A DNA stretch of 64,000 nt from Terripilifer ovatus (GTDB lineage: Bacteria; Pseudomonadota; Alphaproteobacteria; Rhizobiales; Beijerinckiaceae): positions 390,767-454,766 of the forward strand of contig JARHVB010000008.1 in the NCBI GenBank assembly GCA_029222685.1, given 5' to 3'. The position numbers and the translations under genes were made by a program. This document shows, piece by piece, positions 1-8,239 of this stretch. The notes under the pieces are model-generated. The model made no database searches and was not told the DNA's origin. It saw only the letters and a program-made list of their open reading frames with translations. The number at the start of each line of letters is the position of its first letter. Positions within the stretch are counted from its first letter, which is position 1.

Positions 1-11
1 TGCCTACTGCC

Positions 12-569
12 TCAGTTCATCCGCTCAATATGCTTCTCGAAAGCTGCGAGCTGCATGCCGATGATCTTGCGTGTCGCCTCGTCATGCAGTTCCAGCGTGT
101 CCTTGTGAAACTTCATATGGGCGGAGCCGACGAAGATTTCCGGTGTGCCGAACGTAGCAGCATCGAGGAAGGTCAGCGCCATGCGCAAATGATATTGCAT
201 GCGCGCGCCGCCGAGCGGTCCGCCGGTCGCCGATTGAATCAGAACCGGCTTGCCCTTGAACGGCTGATTCTCGATGCGCGACACCCAGTCGAGCGCATTC
301 TTGAGCCCGCCGGGGATCGTCCAGTTGTATTCCGGGCTCACGATGATGACCCCGTCCGCGGCGCGAACCGCTTCCGCCAAGGCCACGACGTCGGCCGGAA
401 AGCCGGGGCCCTTCTGTATGTCTTCATTGTAAAGCGGAATGCCGGCGAAAGACGGTGCCTCCTTGAGCTTCAGCCCGGCCGGCGCCAGCCCAGGCAGCGC
501 GTTCATCAGCGCCCGGTTGAAAGATGCCTTGCGCAACGAGCCGCAAATCATGACCACATTCTTCGACAT
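12..569 (-). CDS. NADPH-dependent FMN reductase family protein
   Basis: A 185-aa flavodoxin-fold oxidoreductase of the NADPH-dependent FMN reductase/ChrR/azoreductase family, which transfers hydride from NAD(P)H through FMN to quinones, azo compounds or free flavin. The N-terminal GSLRKASFNR stretch is the FMN phosphate loop, and SPEYNWTIPGGLKNALDW near residues 80-97 is the family signature that contacts the isoalloxazine ring. Length is normal for the family. The start is well placed: GGAGACTTGC precedes the ATG. It is a single gene, separated by 250 bp from the divergent cytochrome bd operon; that gap holds no gene I can support. The exact substrate cannot be told from sequence. Confidence 0.9.
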   Translation of the reverse strand: MSKNVVMICGSLRKASFNRALMNALPGLAPAGLKLKEAPSFAGIPLYNEDIQKGPGFPADVVALAEAVRAADGVIIVSPEYNWTIPGGLKNALDWVSRIENQPFKGKPVLIQSATGGPLGGARMQYHLRMALTFLDAATFGTPEIFVGSAHMKFHKDTLELHDEATRKIIGMQLAAFEKHIERMN

Positions 570-820
570 GCAAGTCTCCGTTTCGTTCAGCGGTGCGCGA
601 GAACGCCCTGCCAGAGGAAATCATAGACGAATTCATGTCCCCCGCCCATCTCCATTGACCCGTATCCGGACAAGGCCGATGACAATTGAGCGAATGGGCG
701 ATTTCGCGATGCAGCGATATGCCGCTGCGACATCGGGCGACTGGCTTGTTGCCGGTTAAACAGATAGCTTTCGGGACAGTTTAGAGGCAGTATTCAACGA
801 GTATTCTTGGCCGTCATCGG

Positions 821-2245
821 GTGTCCGTCATGTTCGACCAATTCGATGCAATTTTCCTGGCGCGGCTCCAGTTCGCGTTCACCGTCTCATTTCACTTCAT
901 CTTTCCGGCCTTTTCCATAGGCCTTGCGAGCTATCTGGCCGTGCTCGAAGCGCTCTGGCTGTGGACCGGACGCGAGGTGTTTCTCACCCTGTTCAAATAC
1001 TGGCTGAAGATTTTCGCGATCGCCTTCGCCATGGGCGTCGTCTCCGGCATTGTCATGTCCTACCAGTTCGGCACCAACTGGGCTGTCTTCTCGGACAAGG
1101 CAGGTCCAGTCATCGGTCCGTTGATGGCCTATGAGGTGATGACCGCCTTCTTCCTCGAAGCGGGCTTCCTCGGCGTCATGCTGTTCGGCATGAACAAGGT
1201 CGGCCGTACCCTGCATTTCGTCGCCACCCTGGCCGTCGCCACCGGCACCTTCATTTCCGCCTTCTGGATCCTGTCGGCCAACAGCTGGATGCAGACGCCA
1301 GCCGGCTATGGCATCAACGAGGCGGGACAGTTCATCGCGCAGGACTGGTTGAAGGTCATCTTCAATCCCTCGTTCCCCTATCGTCTCGTTCACACCGTCA
1401 TCGCCGCCTATCTTACGACCTCGCTGGTCGTCGGCGCCACCGGCGCCTGGCACTTGTTGCGCGATCGCGACAACGAAGGCGCGCGGGTGATGTTTTCCAT
1501 GGCCATGTGGATGGCGGCGATTGCAGCGCCCGTGCAGATTCTTGTCGGCGATGCCCACGGGCTCAATACGCTGGAACACCAGCCTGCCAAGGTGATGGCG
1601 ATGGAAGGCCATTACCAGAGCCACCCAGACGGCGCGCCGCTCATTCTCTTCGGCCTGCCCGATCAGAATGCCGCCAGCGTGCGCTATCAGATCGCCATCC
1701 CGAAAGCGTCGTCGCTCATTCTCAAACATTCCCTCGATGCGCCGCTCGCAGGCCTCGATACGGTGCCGCGCGAAAACTGGCCGCCCGTGCCTGTCGTGTT
1801 CTGGTCGTTCCGCATCATGGTCGGCCTTGGCATGCTGATGCTGCTGCTCGGCGTCGTCAGCCTCATCGCGCGTATGCGTGGTTCCCTTTACGAGTGGAAG
1901 CCGCTGCATCGCTTCGCCATCGCCATGGGGCCCTCGGGTTTCGTTGCCGTGATCGCGGGCTGGGTAACGACCGAAGTGGGACGCCAGCCGTTTACCGTCT
2001 ACGGCCTGCTGCGCACCGTGCAATCAGCCTCGCCGCTCGATGCGCCGGCCGTTGCCGCCTCGCTCATCGCTTTCATCATCGTCTACTTCGCCGTCTTCGG
2101 CGCCGGTGTCTGGTACATCCTGCGGCTTCTCAGCCACGCGCCGCATCGCGGCGAAAGCGGCATCGAGGGGGCGCCCACCCGCACCGCCGGCATCACGCCC
2201 ATTCAGCAGACCGACGGGCCCAGCCCGTCCGGCGCGTTCAGATAG
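821..2245 (+). CDS. cydA: Cytochrome bd-type (cyanide-insensitive) ubiquinol oxidase subunit I
   Basis: Subunit I of a bd-type quinol oxidase, the haem-bearing subunit that oxidises quinol and reduces O2 to water in the inner membrane without proton pumping. The 474-aa protein begins with the family helix (SFHFIFPAFSIGLA) that holds the first haem b595 histidine and carries GRQPFTVYGLLRT, the CioA/AppC-like version of the GRQPW motif. The Q loop looks short, as in the CIO subgroup rather than the long-loop E. coli CydA. GTG at 821 or ATG at 830 are both possible starts; neither has a strong ribosome site. Subunit II follows after 12 bp. The CioA naming is an inference from motif and length. 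Confidence 0.93.
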   Translation: MSVMFDQFDAIFLARLQFAFTVSFHFIFPAFSIGLASYLAVLEALWLWTGREVFLTLFKYWLKIFAIAFAMGVVSGIVMSYQFGTNWAVFSDKAGPVIGPLMAYEVMTAFFLEAGFLGVMLFGMNKVGRTLHFVATLAVATGTFISAFWILSANSWMQTPAGYGINEAGQFIAQDWLKVIFNPSFPYRLVHTVIAAYLTTSLVVGATGAWHLLRDRDNEGARVMFSMAMWMAAIAAPVQILVGDAHGLNTLEHQPAKVMAMEGHYQSHPDGAPLILFGLPDQNAASVRYQIAIPKASSLILKHSLDAPLAGLDTVPRENWPPVPVVFWSFRIMVGLGMLMLLLGVVSLIARMRGSLYEWKPLHRFAIAMGPSGFVAVIAGWVTTEVGRQPFTVYGLLRTVQSASPLDAPAVAASLIAFIIVYFAVFGAGVWYILRLLSHAPHRGESGIEGAPTRTAGITPIQQTDGPSPSGAFR

Positions 2246-2257
2246 GAGCAAGCCCAA

Positions 2258-3274
2258 ATGGCCTCCTTCCCGGTCTCCTTCGATCTGCCGACCATCTGGG
2301 CCTTCGTCATCGCCTTCGCCATCTTCGCCTATGTGGTGATGGACGGCTTCGATCTCGGCATCGGCATTCTCTTCCCCACCCTGCAGGTCGGGCACGAGCG
2401 CGATGCGGCGATGAACTCCATCGCGCCGGTCTGGGATGGGAACGAAACCTGGCTCGTGCTCGGCGGCGGCGGACTGATGGCCGCCTTTCCGCTCGCCTTC
2501 GCCATCATCATGCCGGCCATCTACGCGCCGATCATCGCCATGCTGCTGGCGCTAGTGTTCCGCGGCGTGGCGTTTGAATTCCGTTGGCGCGATCCCGCCC
2601 ACCGCCCGCTCTGGGACATCGCCTTCGCTGCCGGCTCGACCATCGCCGCTTTCGCCCAGGGCGTGGCGCTCGGCGCTCTGCTGCAGGGCGTCATCATCAG
2701 CGGCCGCAACTATGGCGGCGGCTGGTGGGATTGGGCGACGCCGTTCACCATGCTGACCGGCATCAGCGTCGTCATCGGCTATGCCTTGCTGGGTGCCACG
2801 TGGCTGATCATGCGCACCGAATTCTCGCTGCAGCAGCATGCCTATCGCTACGCCCAGGTCCTCGGCATCGCCACAGTGATCTGCATCATCGCGGTCAGCG
2901 CGGCAACGCCGTTCCTGAGCAACGCCTATTACCAGCGCTGGTTCGCCTGGCCGTCGATCCTCATCGCGGCCCAGGTGCCGCTGCTCGTCGCCATCTTCAT
3001 TTATCTGTTCTTCCGCAGCCTCAACCGCGGCGATCACGCCCTGCCGTTCCTTCTGGCGCTCGGCCTCTTCCTGCTGAATTTCATCGGACTCGGCATCAGC
3101 ATCTATCCGCACATCGTGCCCAACCAGATCACCATTTGGGAGGCCGCCGCGCCGCGCGGCAGCCAGATGTTCATGCTGGTCGGCGCAGCAGTGCTGATCC
3201 CGATCATCCTGGCCTATACGGCCTATGCCTATTGGGTGTTCCGCGGCAAGGTCGGCGCGGAGGGCTATCACTGA
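2258..3274 (+). CDS. cydB: Cytochrome bd-type ubiquinol oxidase subunit II
   Basis: Subunit II of the same bd oxidase, a 338-aa integral membrane protein with about eight hydrophobic segments. The opening region (YVVMDGFDLGIGILFP) and NSIAPVWDGNETWLVLGGGG near residues 52-71 are the CydB/CioB signature. It pairs with the preceding haem subunit to form the quinol oxidase heterodimer. An AGGAGCAAGCCCAA ribosome site precedes the ATG. The stop overlaps the start of a 42-aa membrane peptide (TGATG), so the three genes form one translationally coupled operon. No separate CydCD-type exporter, needed for assembly in some bacteria, is present nearby. Confidence 0.94.
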   Translation: MASFPVSFDLPTIWAFVIAFAIFAYVVMDGFDLGIGILFPTLQVGHERDAAMNSIAPVWDGNETWLVLGGGGLMAAFPLAFAIIMPAIYAPIIAMLLALVFRGVAFEFRWRDPAHRPLWDIAFAAGSTIAAFAQGVALGALLQGVIISGRNYGGGWWDWATPFTMLTGISVVIGYALLGATWLIMRTEFSLQQHAYRYAQVLGIATVICIIAVSAATPFLSNAYYQRWFAWPSILIAAQVPLLVAIFIYLFFRSLNRGDHALPFLLALGLFLLNFIGLGISIYPHIVPNQITIWEAAAPRGSQMFMLVGAAVLIPIILAYTAYAYWVFRGKVGAEGYH

Positions 3275-3402
3275 TGCGGCGCGAGGAGACGCAAGAGCAA
3301 AAGCCGCTTCTCAACAGGCTCGCCTGGTTCATCGGGCTCTGGGTACTGGGCGTTGCGAGCGTCGGTGCGATCGGCCTGCTGATCCGCCTTGCGCTACGGT
3401 GA
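3274..3402 (+). CDS. Small membrane peptide of the bd oxidase operon (DUF2474/CydX-like)
   Basis: A 42-residue peptide with a charged N-terminus (MRREETQEQK), one hydrophobic helix (about residues 17-38) and a basic tail ending RLALR. Its ATG shares one base with the cydB stop, so it is almost certainly translated by coupling. Single-helix peptides at the end of cyd/cio operons (CydX, CydH, DUF2474) bind subunit I and stabilise the haems; position, size and topology fit that role. I call it DUF2474-like because it follows a CioAB-type pair and has the N-terminal charged extension, but it is too short for a firm family assignment by eye. Confidence 0.75.
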   Translation: MRREETQEQKPLLNRLAWFIGLWVLGVASVGAIGLLIRLALR

Positions 3403-3413
3403 GCGCTAGGCCT

Positions 3414-3764
3414 TCACCTGACTTCGGGAATCTCCGCCAGCGCGAACTGGAAGCTCGACATCAGGTCCTCGACCTGCGCCCGCGACAAAGCCACGGAAAG
3501 CCAGCCAAGGCCCGGGTTCTGCACGGCAAAATCCACCGCGGCGCGGGCGCGGTCGGCGCGCACGTCCCACAGCATGTTGTCGCCCGTATAAACCTGCGCA
3601 CCCTCACGGTACGGTTCGGCCGCATGCACCGGCGTCATCTGCGCACGATGCTCGATGAGCTGGCGGATGAAAGCGTCGAGCCCTGCCGCATCGAGCGTTG
3701 TCTTGCCCGCATCAATCTCGATGCGTGTTGCATCGGCCGAGACCCGCGTCTGTACATGTGTCAT
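3414..3764 (-). CDS. Conserved hypothetical protein, 116 aa
   Basis: A soluble 116-aa protein without signal peptide or membrane segment. It has a readable ribosome site (CAGGTCGCTC before the ATG). The composition is ordinary for this genome and the codon pattern looks coding. I do not recognise a catalytic motif. It lies 23 bp downstream of the Gfo/Idh/MocA dehydrogenase on the same strand, so it probably shares a transcript with that gene and possibly with the Rieske oxygenase further up, which suggests a role tied to the same aromatic or polyol substrate. That link is inference from position only. Confidence 0.65.
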   Translation of the reverse strand: MTHVQTRVSADATRIEIDAGKTTLDAAGLDAFIRQLIEHRAQMTPVHAAEPYREGAQVYTGDNMLWDVRADRARAAVDFAVQNPGLGWLSVALSRAQVEDLMSSFQFALAEIPEVR

Positions 3765-3787
3765 GAGCGACCTGCGTAAGAAAGAGC

Positions 3788-4960
3788 CTATCGCTTCGAG
3801 GCGACCTGATGGGCCAGGAACACTTCCTGTCCAGTGCGCGAGGATTCGATCACCGCCGCGCAGGTTTCGAGGTTGGCGAGGCCCCAGCGGCCATCGTGCA
3901 CCGGCTTATTACCACCGGTAACCGCCTCATGGAATTCCGCGACGACAAGATCACGCGGCGTCCTGTCGTTGAGCAGGCGGATCTCCTTGCGGCCGTACTC
4001 GCCATAAACATAAAGCCCGTCGGGCGATTGGCGAATATCGCCCTTCTCGCAACTCACCAGAGTGACGCCGAAATAGGGCTGGAACGGCGCACTGGCCGGA
4101 ATGGCGTTCTGCGCCCGCTTGCGCTTGCGTGCCAGCTCTTCCTCGGGCGACAGATGGGCCGGCGTACGCTGCGTCGGCTTGCGCGTCTCGAACGGTTCCT
4201 TGAAACCCCATTCCGACACATCGTCGCCGATTTCCATGGTCGAGAAGCCGCCGTAGCCATTGTAGATCGCAGTCGCGGCCGTGCCGTCCTGGAACGTCAG
4301 GAAGGCCGTATGGGCGCCGATGGCGCTGCGCGCCGGGTCCCAGTCGAAGGTCGTCGCGCGCACGCTCTTCAGCAGGCCGCCGCCAAGCAGGCGGATGATG
4401 TCGAACTGATGCGAGCCCTGGCGATAGGTGACGCCACCGCCAAGTTCGGTCTTCAATTCGTCAGGCCGGCGCGGCCGGTAGATCCAGTCGGTGTAGCACC
4501 AGGTATTGATCATCCGCACACGGCCCAGGGTGCCGCCGCCGATCAGCTCGGCCATGCGCTGGATCGGTAGGTCATAGCTATGCGAATGCCCGACCGAAAG
4601 AATGACGCCCGCCTTGTCGGCCGCCTCCACCATGGCGCGCGCCTGCTCGAGGTTCACTGCCATCGGCTTTTCCGTCAGCACGTGCTTGCCGGCGGCGAAT
4701 GCCAGCGCCGCATGCTCGGGATGCAGGTCCGTCGGCGTCGCGATGTAGACAGCATCGAGCTTGACGCCGTCGAGCATGGACGGGAGATCGGGAAACACGG
4801 CGACGCCAAGATCTTTCGCCGCACTCTCGCGCACCTCGGCAACCGGATCGGCGATGGCAACGAGATCGAAGCCGGCATGGCCTTTGAAGGCCGGCAGAAA
4901 TGCCCGCCCCGCCGCGCCGAGGCCAAGAATGCCGATGCGAACTACTTTTTCTGACGGCAT
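3788..4960 (-). CDS. Gfo/Idh/MocA family NAD(P)-dependent dehydrogenase
   Basis: A 390-aa dehydrogenase. The N-terminus has a Rossmann dinucleotide site (GILGLGAAGRAF), and VLTEKPMAVNLEQA near residues 92-105 carries the EKP signature with the conserved lysine, followed by the C-terminal substrate domain. A Rieske oxygenase of the phthalate-dioxygenase type lies upstream on the same strand. In phthalate 4,5-dioxygenase pathways a Gfo/Idh/MocA enzyme oxidises the cis-dihydrodiol, so a dihydrodiol dehydrogenase role is a reasonable inference; sugar or inositol dehydrogenase activity is the alternative. A 190-bp spacer filled by an inverted repeat separates it from the Rieske gene. Confidence 0.88.
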   Translation of the reverse strand: MPSEKVVRIGILGLGAAGRAFLPAFKGHAGFDLVAIADPVAEVRESAAKDLGVAVFPDLPSMLDGVKLDAVYIATPTDLHPEHAALAFAAGKHVLTEKPMAVNLEQARAMVEAADKAGVILSVGHSHSYDLPIQRMAELIGGGTLGRVRMINTWCYTDWIYRPRRPDELKTELGGGVTYRQGSHQFDIIRLLGGGLLKSVRATTFDWDPARSAIGAHTAFLTFQDGTAATAIYNGYGGFSTMEIGDDVSEWGFKEPFETRKPTQRTPAHLSPEEELARKRKRAQNAIPASAPFQPYFGVTLVSCEKGDIRQSPDGLYVYGEYGRKEIRLLNDRTPRDLVVAEFHEAVTGGNKPVHDGRWGLANLETCAAVIESSRTGQEVFLAHQVASKR

Positions 4961-4980
4961 CTATATTCCATCTCCCCAGA

Positions 4981-5104
4981 AGCCCTCATCCTGAGGAGCG
5001 CCTGAAAGGCGCGTCTCGAAGGACGAGGGCGTCAGCCTCGCCTTTTACTCCTCCCTCGTCCTTCGAGACGCAACGCTGACGCGTTGCTCCTCAGGATGAG
5101 GGCT
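4981..5104. repeat. Inverted pair of dispersed palindromic repeat elements
   Basis: Two copies of a roughly 55-60 bp element lie head to head. The left arm begins AGCCCTCATCCTGAGGAGC and contains GCGTCTCGAAGGACGAGGG; the right arm is its reverse complement, ending CTCCTCAGGATGAGGGCT. A third, slightly degenerate copy lies at 27864-27922. Elements of this type are spread between genes in many Hyphomicrobiales genomes. The RNA could fold into a long hairpin between the Rieske gene and the dehydrogenase gene and may reduce read-through or stabilise one message end. Confidence 0.85.
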
Positions 5105-5149
5105 TGGATGCAGCCCGAGCTATTCCTTCATCTGTGCGGACGGCTCTGC

Positions 5150-6430
5150 TCAGCCCACCAGCTTGACCGGATCCGGCTTCTTGCCTTCGAACACTTCGAT
5201 CAGATCATGCACGATCGGCGAATAATAGGCGTGGGTGCGCAGCAGCCAGCTTTCCATGCCGTCGCTGTTATGATGCTTCTTGCGCTCGTTGGGGAAGTCG
5301 ATGCGCACATTCTTGGCCGGATCGCGGATGACGAAGATCGGCTCCTGGCCTTCCTCGACCTTCTGGATTTCACGGCGCAGCATGCGGCGGTAGGCGGCGA
5401 TGCCCTGGTCCGACGCGCCGAGGTTCTCGATGGTACGATCGGCGATCGCCCCCTGCGTGATCCAGACCATCATGTCCTGGTTGTCGACATTGTCGACGAG
5501 GAACTCGCCCTTCTCGTTATAGATCGGCACTTCGTAGACATACACCTTGTCGAGCAGGTGCTTCAGGTGCGCCGGCACGCCGGTATCCTTCGGCGGCACA
5601 TAAGCCGAATACCAAAGATGCATCGTGTGCGTGTCATCGACCGGGACGCGGATCTGGAAGGAATAATACCGCGATGTCTCATCGCCGTTACCGACCGAGA
5701 GGATGTTCGGGAAGATAACCGGATGGCCGATGCGCCAGTCATCGGAATCCTCCGAATGGCCGGCCAGCAGGCGATGCTTGGTCATGCCGTATTCGAACTC
5801 GCGGAAAGCGATCTTCTCATGCCGCGTGCTGATGGCGACCTTGATGCCTTCCATCTCCTTGAGGAACTCATAGTGATGACCGTGCAGCCATTCGGTATGA
5901 ATCGGGTCGAGCGAATTCTCCATGATCTGCAGCCAGTTCACCGGAATGATGGTGCGGCCGAGCATGCGGATCGTGCCTTCGGCGACAAAGCCGTCGATGC
6001 GCGGCAGCAGCGGCGCCGGCAGCGGACCCATATAGGCGAACAGGATGCCGCCGAGTTCTTCCACCGGATAGGCCGGCGTCTTGATCTTGCTGCGAAAGGA
6101 CGTGCTGGCCGGTTCGTTCGGCTGGCTCAGGCATTGGCCGTCATGGCCGAATTCCCAGCCATGATAGGGGCAACGGATGCCGTCCTGCGTCGGGATGCCG
6201 TGTTCGAGCGAGGCACGGCGATGCGGGCACGAGCGGCCGACAAGACCGCGGCGGCCCTGGCGGTCCTTGAACAGAACCAGGTCTTCGCCCAGCAGCCGCA
6301 CCGGCATGGTCCAGCGGCCCTCCATTTCGGAGACCGCGGCGAACGGCTGCCAATAGCGGCGCATCAGGTTTCCGCCGGGCGTGCCGGGCCCGATGCGGGT
6401 CAACATTTCATTCTGCTCGGAGGTCAGCAT
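5150..6430 (-). CDS. Rieske non-haem iron ring-hydroxylating oxygenase, alpha subunit (phthalate-dioxygenase type)
   Basis: The oxygenase component of a ring-hydroxylating or demethylating system. With the start at 6430 the protein is 426 aa. The Rieske [2Fe-2S] ligands are C68, H70, C87 and H90; the mononuclear iron motif is NSLDPIHTEWLH (D-x2-H-x4-H), typical of the phthalate dioxygenase/vanillate demethylase group. An ATG at 6466 is possible, but 6430 has a clear ribosome site (AGGGAGCGCGCG) and the outer start would lie inside a repeated operator-like palindrome. No reductase component is adjacent. The substrate is unknown; phthalate-like or methoxylated aromatics are family-based guesses. 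Confidence 0.9.
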   Translation of the reverse strand: MLTSEQNEMLTRIGPGTPGGNLMRRYWQPFAAVSEMEGRWTMPVRLLGEDLVLFKDRQGRRGLVGRSCPHRRASLEHGIPTQDGIRCPYHGWEFGHDGQCLSQPNEPASTSFRSKIKTPAYPVEELGGILFAYMGPLPAPLLPRIDGFVAEGTIRMLGRTIIPVNWLQIMENSLDPIHTEWLHGHHYEFLKEMEGIKVAISTRHEKIAFREFEYGMTKHRLLAGHSEDSDDWRIGHPVIFPNILSVGNGDETSRYYSFQIRVPVDDTHTMHLWYSAYVPPKDTGVPAHLKHLLDKVYVYEVPIYNEKGEFLVDNVDNQDMMVWITQGAIADRTIENLGASDQGIAAYRRMLRREIQKVEEGQEPIFVIRDPAKNVRIDFPNERKKHHNSDGMESWLLRTHAYYSPIVHDLIEVFEGKKPDPVKLVG

Positions 6431-6449
6431 CGCGCGCTCCCTAGTATCT

Positions 6450-6486
6450 TGATAGGCGCCTAACATTTATGATAGGTGCCTAACAT
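6450..6486 (-). promoter_or_regulatory. Tandem palindromic operator before the Rieske oxygenase gene
   Basis: Two near-identical 16-bp units, GATAGGCGCCTAACAT (6451-6466) and GATAGGTGCCTAACAT (6471-6486), sit exactly 20 bp apart, each centred on a TAGGYGCCTA palindrome. Twenty bases is about two helical turns, so dimers would bind on the same face. They lie just upstream of the Rieske ribosome site. The arrangement fits a MarR- or GntR-like repressor operator overlapping the promoter; a MarR gene lies at 7609-8136. The regulator assignment is inference. Confidence 0.65.
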
Positions 6487-6611
6487 ATTCAGCCCAGCCT
6501 GTCCAGAGACTGGAAGCTTTCGAAACAACGCAATCTGCAAGCCATTCCCCTTGCCGCTCCCCTTGCAAAGAAACTTGGCAGCCCCTCATATCCCCGCGGA
6601 AGGAGAGCAAA

Positions 6612-7619
6612 TTGACCGAGTCTCACAATCATGCGCCCGACGAACAGCACGGTCACGACCATGACCATCCGCATGACCAGGACCATAGCCACGGACACGA
6701 TCATGGACATGACCACGGTCCTGGTGGCCACAGTCACGCGCCGGCCTCTTTCGGGCGTGCCTTTGCCATCGGCATCGCCCTCAACACCGCCTTTGTCCTC
6801 ATCGAAGCAGGCTACGGCTTTTTTGCCAATTCCGTCGCCCTGCTTTCGGATGCCGGACACAATCTGTCCGATGTTCTCAGCCTGATCGTCGCCTGGATCG
6901 CCGCCATTCTCGCCGCGCGCGCCCCCAAGGGCCGCTACACTTACGGCCTGCGCAGTTCCTCCATCCTCGCGGCGCTCTTCAACGCCGTCTTTCTTCTGGT
7001 CGCCATCGGCGCGTTGAGCTGGGAGGCGATCTATCGCCTGATCGCAGGCGGTGAGCATGTCGCGGGGCAGACCGTGATCGTCGTCGCCGCCATCGGCATC
7101 CTCATCAACGGCGTCACCGCCTGGCTGTTCTCATCCGGTGCCAAGGACGATCTCAATATTCGCGGCGCCTATCTGCATATGCTTTCGGACGCTGTCGTCT
7201 CCGTCGGCGTCGTCGTGACAGGCTTCGTCATTCTTTATACCGGCTGGAACTGGCTCGATCCTCTGGCCAGCCTCGCCATCAATGCGGTCATCATCATCGG
7301 AACCTGGAGCCTGCTGCGCGACAGTCTTGAACTATCGCTGAACGCCGCACCCCGCAATATCGAACCGGAAGCCGTGCGCGCCTATCTTGGAGCGCAGACC
7401 GGCGTCGCCAATATCCACGATCTGCACATATGGGCGATGAGCACCACGGAAACTGCCCTGACGGTGCATCTGCGCATGCCCGGCGGCCACCCCGGCGATG
7501 CCTTTCTTCTTCATATCGCTCACGATCTGAAGGAAAAATTCCGCATCAATCATCCCACTCTCCAGATCGAAACCAGCGCCGACACCGTCTGCGCACTCGA
7601 GCCCGATCATGTCGTTTAG
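6612..7619 (+). CDS. Cation diffusion facilitator metal exporter with His-rich N-terminus
   Basis: A 335-aa CDF transporter of the ZitB/CzcD group that exports Zn(II), Co(II) or Cd(II) in exchange for protons. The first 40 residues are a metal-binding tract dense in His and Asp (for example DHDHPHDQDHSHGHDHGHDH). Six hydrophobic segments follow; the first contains LLSDAGHNLSDVLSL, the H-x3-D metal site of the CDF family, and a second LHMLSDAVVSVG (H-x3-D) lies in helix V. The cytoplasmic C-terminal domain is complete. The start is TTG at 6612 with AAGGAGAG upstream. The stop overlaps the MarR gene by 11 bp, indicating one transcript. Confidence 0.93.
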   Translation: MTESHNHAPDEQHGHDHDHPHDQDHSHGHDHGHDHGPGGHSHAPASFGRAFAIGIALNTAFVLIEAGYGFFANSVALLSDAGHNLSDVLSLIVAWIAAILAARAPKGRYTYGLRSSSILAALFNAVFLLVAIGALSWEAIYRLIAGGEHVAGQTVIVVAAIGILINGVTAWLFSSGAKDDLNIRGAYLHMLSDAVVSVGVVVTGFVILYTGWNWLDPLASLAINAVIIIGTWSLLRDSLELSLNAAPRNIEPEAVRAYLGAQTGVANIHDLHIWAMSTTETALTVHLRMPGGHPGDAFLLHIAHDLKEKFRINHPTLQIETSADTVCALEPDHVV

Positions 7620-8136
7620 CGGCAAGACCACCGGCAACAAGACTGCGAATAGCAGGACCTTCCCGAAAGCCACCATCGAGACCGGCGCGGTCGATCGCAC
7701 CGCCCATCTCATCAAGGACGCCAGCAAGGCGATGGTGCGAGCGCTGCAGACCCGGCTGGCGGAACACGCCGTCGCCCACGGCCACTGGACCTTCCTGCGC
7801 GTCCTGTGGAAGAGCAACGGCATCAGCCAGACCGAACTCAGCGAGCGCGCCGGGGTGGCGAAGCCCTCGACCGCCGCCGCCGTAAAGGCCATGGAGGACC
7901 TCGGCTATATCGAGCGCCGGCAGAAGACCGACAACAAGAAGAAAGTCTATATCCATCTCACCGAGGCGGGCCGCGCACTGGAAGCCGTGCTCGTGCCTGA
8001 AGCGCTTGATGTGAATGAAGTGGCGCTCGAAGGCCTCAGCGAGCAGCAGGTGATCGCGCTGCGCCAGACCCTCTCCAAAATTATTGACAATCTGGCGCTG
8101 GACGGGGAAAAGCGCACCCATCACGCGGCAGATTGA
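7609..8136 (+). CDS. MarR family transcriptional regulator
   Basis: A 175-aa winged-helix regulator. Residues about 65-100 form the helix-turn-helix (SQTELSERAGVAKPSTAAA), followed by the wing (IERRQKTDNKKKVYIHLTEA) characteristic of MarR. An N-terminal basic, Ser/Thr-rich extension of about 25 residues is unusual. It overlaps the end of the CDF exporter, so it may respond to metal or simply be co-transcribed. MarR proteins often sense phenolic or aromatic acids, and the paired TAGGYGCCTA palindromes before the Rieske oxygenase gene lie only about 1.1 kb away, so this is a candidate regulator of that gene. It is the only MarR in the window. Confidence 0.9.
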   Translation: MSFSGKTTGNKTANSRTFPKATIETGAVDRTAHLIKDASKAMVRALQTRLAEHAVAHGHWTFLRVLWKSNGISQTELSERAGVAKPSTAAAVKAMEDLGYIERRQKTDNKKKVYIHLTEAGRALEAVLVPEALDVNEVALEGLSEQQVIALRQTLSKIIDNLALDGEKRTHHAAD

Positions 8137-8239
8137 CAATGCCGGGGAATAACGCAACGGACGCTGTACCGGACCGTTCGCGTCTCACTCAAGAACAATA
8201 CCGATCGCAGGCCGACGCTAGTCTGCCTTAAGGGGCCAT

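Noticed and set aside
887-2023. Long minus-strand frame across the cytochrome bd subunit I gene
   Set aside because: Antisense to a clear CydA with catalytic motifs; charged low-complexity reading and no ribosome site.
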